Part shown: positions 6,141-11,276 of the stretch, in pieces
Layout of the letters: each line of letters begins with the position of its first letter
Position numbering within the stretch: position 1 is the stretch's first letter
Source: Tidjanibacter sp.
Lineage (GTDB): Bacteria > Bacteroidota > Bacteroidia > Bacteroidales > Rikenellaceae
Reading direction: 5' to 3'
DNA: 11,276 bases
NCBI GenBank assembly: GCA_017547065.1
Contig: JAFYRC010000012.1
Location: 1-11,276, forward strand
Notes under the pieces: generated by a model
What the model saw: the letters and a program-made list of their open reading frames with translations, nothing else
The model's database searches: none
What the model was told of the DNA's origin: nothing
Translations under genes and position numbers: made by a program

Positions 6141-6171
6141 AAGGGGTACCTCCATGTGGTCGGCACCCCTT
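6141..6171 (-). terminator. Intergenic hairpin after hemD (terminator or attenuator)
   Basis: Arms 6162-6171 and 6141-6150 form a 10-bp stem with an 11-nt loop, beginning 13 nt after the hemD stop. On the plus strand one position is an A-C mismatch (6148/6164). In minus-strand RNA the same position is a G-U wobble, so the full stem exists only in the hemD transcript. The stem is followed by UGCUUUUCC, an imperfect U-tract. Leaky termination between hemD and rnpA is the likely role. Confidence 0.7.
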
Positions 6172-6184
6172 GTTTTGTTGTTTG

Positions 6185-7102
6185 TTATTTTGCTGCGCTC
6201 ACACTCTTGCGAACACAAGTCTTGCGGGGTGCAACGACGGGTGCGGACTCCTCGGCAGGCTTGCGTTTTGCGCGGGTTTTCTTCACGGGCTTGGCCTCTT
6301 GTGCTTTGATGAACTCCTCGGCCTCGTGGTTCTCGCTCACGGTGATGGGCTCCAGGGTCTTACCGCTCTTGGCAGCCGCTACAAGCAGCTCCACAGCCTT
6401 GGTCATGCTTGGAACGCCGGGCATGGGTGCCTTGGCATAGATGGGCAAGCCTGCCTCTGCGGCGGCAGCTGCGGTCTTGTCGCCAAACACGGCAACCATG
6501 GGGATTTCCTCCTTCTTGAAGTTTGCCACAAGGGTTGCAATCTCGTTGGGGCTGTAGAATGTCAACAAGTCGTAGTCGGAGATTTTCACGTCGCTCAGGT
6601 CGGCGCTCACACTGCGGGCAAACACAACGCTCTTGAAGTTAACCTTCAAGCGCTCCAAGGTTTCGGGCACCTGTGGGTTGTGTGGCTCGGCCAGTGCGAG
6701 GATAAATTTCTCGTCCTTGTGTTTGAGAATCATCTCCATAAAGTGGTCGAAGTGTCCGTCGGCGAAGAAAATTTTGCGCTTACGGTAGATGATATATTTC
6801 TGAAGGTAGAGGGCGATGGCCTCGGTGATGCAGAAATACTTCATTGTTTCGGGCACAGTGATGCGAGCCTCTTCGCAGATGCGGAAGAAGTTGTTTACAG
6901 TTGTGCGACTTGTGAAAATGATTGCGGTATGTTCGAGAATTTCGGTACGCTGCGAGCGAAATTCTTTGAGTGAAACGCCTTCGATTTTGATGAAGGGTTT
7001 GTAAGTTACCGTCAGTTTGTTCTTTGTTGCTACTTCGTAGTAGGGGGCTTTTTCAATCACAGCGGGTTGGGGCTGTGACACCAGTATTTTCTTAATCTCC
7101 AA
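6185..7102 (-). CDS. hemD: Uroporphyrinogen-III synthase with basic C-terminal tail
   Basis: 305 aa. The start is TTG at 7102: an in-frame TAA lies just upstream and the next Met is at residue 87, inside the domain. Residues about 1-250 match the two-lobed HemD fold in its divergent Bacteroidetes form: KKILVSQPQP at the start, AIIFTSRTTVNNFF (60-73) as the first lobe motif, LLTFYSPNEIATL (179-191) as the second, and VAVFGDKTAAAAAEAG near the end. HemD closes hydroxymethylbilane to uroporphyrinogen III with ring-D inversion, leading to haem and related tetrapyrroles. Residues about 255-305 are an added Lys/Ala/Pro-rich tail (for example KPVKKTRAKRKPAEE), unlike the enzyme core. No other haem genes are in the window. 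The gene is 24 nt after the DUF4271 gene and is followed by a hairpin. Confidence 0.88.
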   Translation of the reverse strand: MEIKKILVSQPQPAVIEKAPYYEVATKNKLTVTYKPFIKIEGVSLKEFRSQRTEILEHTAIIFTSRTTVNNFFRICEEARITVPETMKYFCITEAIALYLQKYIIYRKRKIFFADGHFDHFMEMILKHKDEKFILALAEPHNPQVPETLERLKVNFKSVVFARSVSADLSDVKISDYDLLTFYSPNEIATLVANFKKEEIPMVAVFGDKTAAAAAEAGLPIYAKAPMPGVPSMTKAVELLVAAAKSGKTLEPITVSENHEAEEFIKAQEAKPVKKTRAKRKPAEESAPVVAPRKTCVRKSVSAAK

Positions 7103-7126
7103 TGTTTTACTATTTTTTGGTTCTAC

Positions 7127-7966
7127 TTAAATGGAGCTGTTGCGCACGATTGTCGTAACAACAACACCCAAGGGAATCAAAACGACGGTGCAAAGGTACA
7201 AAAACCAAAGTAAAATTGAAATTTTTTGTTCAACAAAGAAGATAAAACTTTTTACCACATAGGTTACGACCGCCAAGGCGGCCACGCAGGCTATGATTGT
7301 GCCCACAATCTGGGCCGAAAAACCATCGTTGATGACAAAAAGTAGCACACAAGGGGTTGCCACTGCGGCCACCAAACCCATTATGGCGCACGCAATTATG
7401 CTCAAACCTTGTGCCACCTCGCCTCGTTCCACCAGGCGACACATCGCCTCTGTGAGTAACCACGCCACCGCTCCGGCACCCACAATGGCGAGAGTTACCA
7501 TTGGTGCCGACCACTCCGGCGCTATGCCTGCAACCTGTTCTGCACCCGACATTTCGAGAACTTTCACTGCCGAAAGAGCCATGCCAATCACTCCCATGGC
7601 GGTGAGTGTGAGCATTGCCCTGACGAACAGATAGCTGAGCTCATCTGCAACCTTTATGCCAAGATTGCGTCCCACCACAATTTTCCACATTCCGCCGATG
7701 TGTCCGCCATAGGTGAGCATTAGGGCTGCATAGCCAACAAAAAGCAACAGCAGGGTTGTTCTCACAACCCAATTCTCCGTGAGGGGCGAGCCCCCAAGAG
7801 TTTCCAACAACTCCTCCATCACTCCCGACTGGGAAAAGTGGGCCTCAGCGCCAAACACACCTCGGAGAGCCTCGGCGCTGTGTAGTGCAAGGCTGTCGGT
7901 CGCGGAGGTGTTGAGTGTGTCGGCCGCGAAGGTGGGTTGTGTGAGTATGTCGGTTGCCTGTATCAT
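7127..7966 (-). CDS. DUF4271 family multi-pass membrane protein
   Basis: 279 aa from an ATG at 7966. The N-terminal 60 residues are polar. Then come about six hydrophobic segments: roughly 67-86, 111-136, 153-175, 186-210, 217-238 and 248-274. The last part, VKSFIFFVEQKISILLWFLYLC, then IPLGVV, resembles the conserved C-terminus of DUF4271 proteins, which in Bacteroidetes commonly sit beside hemD. That neighbour relation holds here: hemD begins 24 nt downstream and the kinase ends 21 nt upstream. The function of the family is unknown. The link to hemD is positional, and a role in tetrapyrrole metabolism would be inference only. The segment is unusually Ala/Val-rich, but the membrane topology is intact and there is no sign of decay. 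Confidence 0.8.
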   Translation of the reverse strand: MIQATDILTQPTFAADTLNTSATDSLALHSAEALRGVFGAEAHFSQSGVMEELLETLGGSPLTENWVVRTTLLLLFVGYAALMLTYGGHIGGMWKIVVGRNLGIKVADELSYLFVRAMLTLTAMGVIGMALSAVKVLEMSGAEQVAGIAPEWSAPMVTLAIVGAGAVAWLLTEAMCRLVERGEVAQGLSIIACAIMGLVAAVATPCVLLFVINDGFSAQIVGTIIACVAALAVVTYVVKSFIFFVEQKISILLWFLYLCTVVLIPLGVVVTTIVRNSSI

Positions 7967-7987
7967 TATGGTTTTCCTCTTGCGGGG

Positions 7988-9148
7988 TTAGCTTTTGCGT
8001 ATGGATATGCGAATGGTGGTGCCACTGCCGAGTTCGCTCTCGACCACTCCGATTTTACCATCGTGGTACTCTTCAATTATGCGTTTACTGAGCGAAAGAC
8101 CCAGGCCCCAACCGCGTGTTTTGGTGGTGTAGCCCGGCTCGAAAATGGTTTTCCAATTACTCTTGGCAATACCCTTGCCGGTGTCGCGCACGTCCACATA
8201 GGCATTGTCGTGATCCTCACTCAATATCACCTCGATGTTGCCAAAACCCTGCAATGCATCGAGGGCATTTTTGAGTAGGTTTTCCACAACCCACTCAAAG
8301 AGTGCACCATTGAGGCGCACGGTGATGGGGGCCATTGCCAGGCCGTTGTAGGTGAGGGTTACTTTGCGTGGTATGCGAGTCTTGAAGTAGTGGACACAAC
8401 TACCCACAACCTCGTTGAGGTTTGTCTCTGTGAGGGTTGTTTCGGAACCAATCTTTCCAAACCTGTCGGCCACCTTAATGAGCCTTGTCAGGTCGTTGCT
8501 CATCTCCTCCACGGCGCTCTGGTCGATGGGCTGACTGCGCAGATACTCCATCCATCCCATCAGCGACGAAATGGGGGTGCCGAGCTGGTGGGCGGTCTCT
8601 TTGGCGAGTCCGATCCACACGCGGTTTTGCTCGTCGCGCTTGCCGATGCGGAAGGTCACAAAGGTGAATATAACAAACACCGCCACTACGGCCAGCTGTG
8701 CATAGGGGAAGATAATTAACCAGTTCAGCAACTGTGAGTTGCCATAGAAGAGGATATACTTACCACTGCGCGGAGTGTTGATCTCGATAGGTTGGTTTTG
8801 TCGTGCCAACTTCATGATTGCCTTCATGCGCAACTCGGGGTGATCAACAACTTTGCTCGGTATGAGGTGCGAGCGCTGGATGCGACCACTCTCGTCGGTG
8901 AGTATGTAGGGAATCTTTTGGTTGTGGATAATCTGGAACACAATGGGGTCGTTGTGGGCCGACTCACCGATGCGTTCCATCGCAAACGACCACAGAGCCA
9001 TCTCGTTCATCTCCTTGTGCTGCAACAATTGCGACATTCGGAAACTGAACAGCAACGATATGCCGGCAATGACAATCGCCAATAAATAGGCCACAAGCCT
9101 CTTGCGATAGGGGGCTTGGCGGAGTCGATTTTTGAGCGATTGTTTCAT
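7988..9148 (-). CDS. Sensor histidine kinase (orphan)
   Basis: 386 aa. TM1 (about 17-37) and TM2 (about 143-166) flank an extracytoplasmic sensor region of about 105 residues with no family I recognise. There is no HAMP domain. The catalytic part has an H-box AKETAHQLGTPISSL (182-196; phospho-acceptor His187), an N-box ENLLKNALDAL (289-299; Asn290, Asn294), a G1 box DVRDTGKGI (319-327), an F-box FEPGYTT (336-342) and a G2 box GWGLGLSLSKRI (346-357). The C-terminal GSGTTIRI closes the HATPase_c fold. All residues for ATP binding and autophosphorylation are present. No response regulator is encoded in the window. It lies 30 nt after the S41 protease gene and 21 nt before the DUF4271 gene, so it is probably in the same operon. 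Confidence 0.93.
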   Translation of the reverse strand: MKQSLKNRLRQAPYRKRLVAYLLAIVIAGISLLFSFRMSQLLQHKEMNEMALWSFAMERIGESAHNDPIVFQIIHNQKIPYILTDESGRIQRSHLIPSKVVDHPELRMKAIMKLARQNQPIEINTPRSGKYILFYGNSQLLNWLIIFPYAQLAVVAVFVIFTFVTFRIGKRDEQNRVWIGLAKETAHQLGTPISSLMGWMEYLRSQPIDQSAVEEMSNDLTRLIKVADRFGKIGSETTLTETNLNEVVGSCVHYFKTRIPRKVTLTYNGLAMAPITVRLNGALFEWVVENLLKNALDALQGFGNIEVILSEDHDNAYVDVRDTGKGIAKSNWKTIFEPGYTTKTRGWGLGLSLSKRIIEEYHDGKIGVVESELGSGTTIRISIRKS

Positions 9149-9178
9149 TGTCGTGTGTTTTGTGTGTGACCGTTTTGT

Positions 9179-10855
9179 CTACTTACGGGCGGTGTCCTGC
9201 GAGCTTACAATGGTGCGGTAGCGCTCGGGTTGTGTTAGTAGCTCGACAGCAATTTTCAGCTCACTGTCGTCTTTGAGCGAGTGCTGAATGCCACCCTCGT
9301 TGTAGCAGTAGCGACCAACAATATTGTCCTCGATTATCTCGGAGAGCTCCTTTTTGTAGAGGTAGAGATTCTCCTTTGTGTCGTTGGAGATATTTTGCTC
9401 AATGGCTTCCATCTGTGCGGCCATATCCTCGTTCCAACGCTCCTTTTCGGCAGCCTCCTTGAAACGCTTCCAATGGCGCTGGGCGTCGCTCTCCCAAGCA
9501 ACCTCCTTGCCATCCATCCACGCTACAAACTCCTCGTATGCACCCTCGTCGAAACGATACTCGCCGGGTATCACATGGAGTTCGTTGTAGTGTTGCTTGC
9601 AGTAGTCGTTCACAAAGTCGTCCACGTGGCCCATTCCGTAGACCACATAGGCAAAACTGCTCACATACTGGGGATCCAGTACCACGTCGGGCATCACGCC
9701 ACCACCATCATACACCTTGCGACCTGCGGTGGTCTTGAATTCCGTGATGAGTGAGTCGGGTAGCGAGGCCACGCTGCCGTCGTCATTGCGGTGGGCATAG
9801 TCGATGGCCTGTACACAGCGTCCGCTGGGGAGGTAATATTTGGCGGTTGTGATTTTTGCATAGGCGTTGTAGCCCAAGGGTAGTGTGCTCTGTACAAGAC
9901 CCTTACCGAAGGTACGCTGGCCAACCAACACGGCCCTATCGGTGTCTTGAAGTGCTCCGGCCACAATCTCCGCTGCCGAGGCTGTTCCGCTGTTGGTCAA
10001 CACAACGATGGGTAGGTCGAGCGATAGGGGAGTGTTTTCGGTCTTGTATGCTTTGTTGTTTGCGGCGTTCTTAGGCGAGCGGGTGCTAACCACCTCGGTG
10101 CCTTTGGGCAGGAAGATGGAGAGGATCTTCACAGCCTCTTGGAGAATACCTCCCGAGTTGCTACGATAGTCCAACACGAGGCCCTTCATGCCGAGTGAGT
10201 CGAGGGCTTTGTAGGCGGCCAGAAGGTCGGCGCTGCACCCTTCCGTAAAGTCGGTGTGGGTGATATATCCAATGCTGTCGGCCACCATTCCGTAGTAGGG
10301 CACTCCGGGGATGGCAATCCTGTCGCGCTTGATTTTAAGATCCACATCCTCGTCGGTGGGGAATTTCCTCACGGTGAGCTTCACGCTACTGCCGGGGTCG
10401 CCTTTGAGTAGTGAGCTTACCTGCTGGGTGGTCATACCTTTGGCACTCTTGCCGTCAATCTTCACGATGCAGTCGCCAGGGCGTATGCCGGCATTGTCGG
10501 CAGGCGAGCCTTTGTAGGGGGCAGTAAACTCAACCCACTCGCCCCTCTGGCGAATGAGCGAGCCCACACCGCCATATTTACCCGTGGTCATCCTTGTGAA
10601 GTCGTCCATGCTCTCGGCGGGCAGATAGGTAGTGTAGGGGTCCAAAATGCGGGTCATGCCGTGTGCTGCGGCTTCGAGGAGCTTATCCGACTCCACCTCG
10701 TCAACGTAGAAGAGGTTTATGCCCCTGAGCATACTGACCAGCACCTCCACACTCTTACCGAGCTTGTAGGTACTGTCGCTGGCGGCCGAGCCCAACAGCA
10801 GGATGGTTGCTGTGGCACCCACTACGAGGACTATGTGTTTGATACTCTTTTTCAT
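9179..10855 (-). CDS. S41 C-terminal processing peptidase with PDZ domain
   Basis: 558 aa. The N-terminus is a signal peptide or anchor (MKKSIKHIVLVVGATATILLLGSAAS). A helical N-terminal domain follows, then the conserved LDPYTTYLP segment (71-79). A PDZ domain spans about 92-165 (YGGVGSLI, then GSPADNAGIRPGDCIVKIDG). The S41 protease core is about 190-395. The catalytic Ser-Lys dyad is recognisable: Ser293 in NSGTASAAEIVAGAL and Lys318 in GQRTFGKGLVQ, 25 residues apart as in CtpA/CtpB. The region after about 400 is a helical, charged extension typical of Bacteroidetes members. It acts in the periplasm, cleaving C-termini of exported proteins; its substrates are unknown. The gene starts 39 nt after the partial gene at the right edge and ends 30 nt before the histidine kinase. 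Confidence 0.94.
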   Translation of the reverse strand: MKKSIKHIVLVVGATATILLLGSAASDSTYKLGKSVEVLVSMLRGINLFYVDEVESDKLLEAAAHGMTRILDPYTTYLPAESMDDFTRMTTGKYGGVGSLIRQRGEWVEFTAPYKGSPADNAGIRPGDCIVKIDGKSAKGMTTQQVSSLLKGDPGSSVKLTVRKFPTDEDVDLKIKRDRIAIPGVPYYGMVADSIGYITHTDFTEGCSADLLAAYKALDSLGMKGLVLDYRSNSGGILQEAVKILSIFLPKGTEVVSTRSPKNAANNKAYKTENTPLSLDLPIVVLTNSGTASAAEIVAGALQDTDRAVLVGQRTFGKGLVQSTLPLGYNAYAKITTAKYYLPSGRCVQAIDYAHRNDDGSVASLPDSLITEFKTTAGRKVYDGGGVMPDVVLDPQYVSSFAYVVYGMGHVDDFVNDYCKQHYNELHVIPGEYRFDEGAYEEFVAWMDGKEVAWESDAQRHWKRFKEAAEKERWNEDMAAQMEAIEQNISNDTKENLYLYKKELSEIIEDNIVGRYCYNEGGIQHSLKDDSELKIAVELLTQPERYRTIVSSQDTARK

Positions 10856-10894
10856 TTCGTGTGATTCTTTGTGTGTTGAGTGTTGTGGGTTCCT

Positions 10895-11276
10895 CTATTG
10901 CTGTCCCTTGCCGATGAGGTAGCTTGTGATGCGGAACTCACACTGGACAACCTCTTTGCGGATGCCATAAAGGTCGATGTTGAAGCCGTCGATGGGCCTC
11001 ACAACAATCCTGTCGTCGCCCAGGTGCCACAACCTTTTGAGAGGAGCCGAGGCGTGAAATACCATCTCTCCCTCGCTCTCCTTGCGGAGCGAATATCCAT
11101 TCTGGCGGAAGGCCTCCAAAATCTCTTCCCTATCGGCCACCATCGAGGCCTTCACCGTGCGGTGTACAAAACCATAGGAGGGGTAGGCAATCGAGAGGGC
11201 AATCAGAGCAACTGCCAAGATGATGCCTTTGGTACCCAACAGCTCCTCGGTGGTGATGCCGAGTGTGCCGGTGAGG
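10895..11276 (-). CDS. Unrecognised membrane-associated protein, partial (runs off right edge)
   Basis: The minus-strand frame is open from the right edge to a TAG/TAA-class stop at 10895, giving at least 126 residues. The only internal near-start (TTG at 11239) is unlikely to be the true start, because good coding sequence continues upstream of it, so the N-terminus lies outside the window. One membrane segment is visible (GIILAVALIALSIAYPSYGF), followed by a soluble domain of about 85 residues with alternating strand and helix character. It contains EEILEAFRQNGYSL, VFHASAPLKRLWHLGDDRIVV and a closing YGIRKEVVQCEFRI. I recognise no motif. It resembles in outline the small two-part membrane proteins of Bacteroidales that lack an assigned function. 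It is 39 nt ahead of the S41 protease gene and in the same direction. Confidence 0.75.
   Translation of the reverse strand, partial: LTGTLGITTEELLGTKGIILAVALIALSIAYPSYGFVHRTVKASMVADREEILEAFRQNGYSLRKESEGEMVFHASAPLKRLWHLGDDRIVVRPIDGFNIDLYGIRKEVVQCEFRITSYLIGKGQQ

Noticed and set aside
6170..6973. 267-aa plus-strand ORF opposite hemD
   Set aside because: It is cysteine/glycine/histidine-rich with no domain pattern and lies wholly antisense to a recognisable HemD; the opening is a by-product of codon bias.

Overview
The window looks like a stretch of chromosome from a Bacteroidales bacterium, possibly Rikenellaceae/Alistipes-like (the genus is inference). Evidence: Bacteroidetes-type -7 promoter boxes (TAnnTTTG), A/C-rich gene leaders without Shine-Dalgarno sequences, the order DUF4271 - hemD - rnpA - yidD, and a fimbrillin-like lipoprotein preceded by a tiny MKKxYxxPxI peptide gene. 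I see no tRNA, rRNA, insertion sequence, integrase or CRISPR array. Most of the window is compact, ordinary core genome. The accessory-looking part is the left end.

Left end (1-720, minus strand): a two-gene cassette with a recognisable -7 box. A 46-residue acidic, glycine-rich peptide gene comes first, then a lipoprotein that runs off the left edge. Next (848-3164, minus strand) is an envelope cluster: an FtsX/LolC/E-type permease, a LEA14-like lipoprotein with a GTG start, and a SPOR-domain exported protein whose start overlaps the preceding stop (ATGA).

Centre (3245-5369, plus strand, divergent from the permease): a YdfG-type short-chain dehydrogenase, a membrane zinc metallopeptidase (HECGH) and a PAP2 phosphatase. 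They end at a very strong, nearly perfect 22-bp hairpin terminator that separates them from the converging yidD.

Right part (5472 to the right edge, minus strand): in transcription order, an unrecognised partial membrane protein, an S41 C-terminal processing protease, an orphan sensor histidine kinase, a DUF4271 membrane protein and uroporphyrinogen-III synthase (hemD, TTG start, extra basic tail). A hairpin follows whose pairing only works fully in the minus-strand RNA, then rnpA and yidD, which overlap by 44 nt. Gaps between the genes from the right edge to hemD are only 21-39 nt, so they probably form one operon, with the hairpin partly insulating rnpA-yidD.

The best candidate for something poorly described is the 46-aa peptide and its linked lipoprotein. 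Secondary points are a CxxC pair in the SPOR domain, the basic tail on HemD, the histidine kinase embedded in a housekeeping operon with no regulator, and the strand-specific hairpin between hemD and rnpA.
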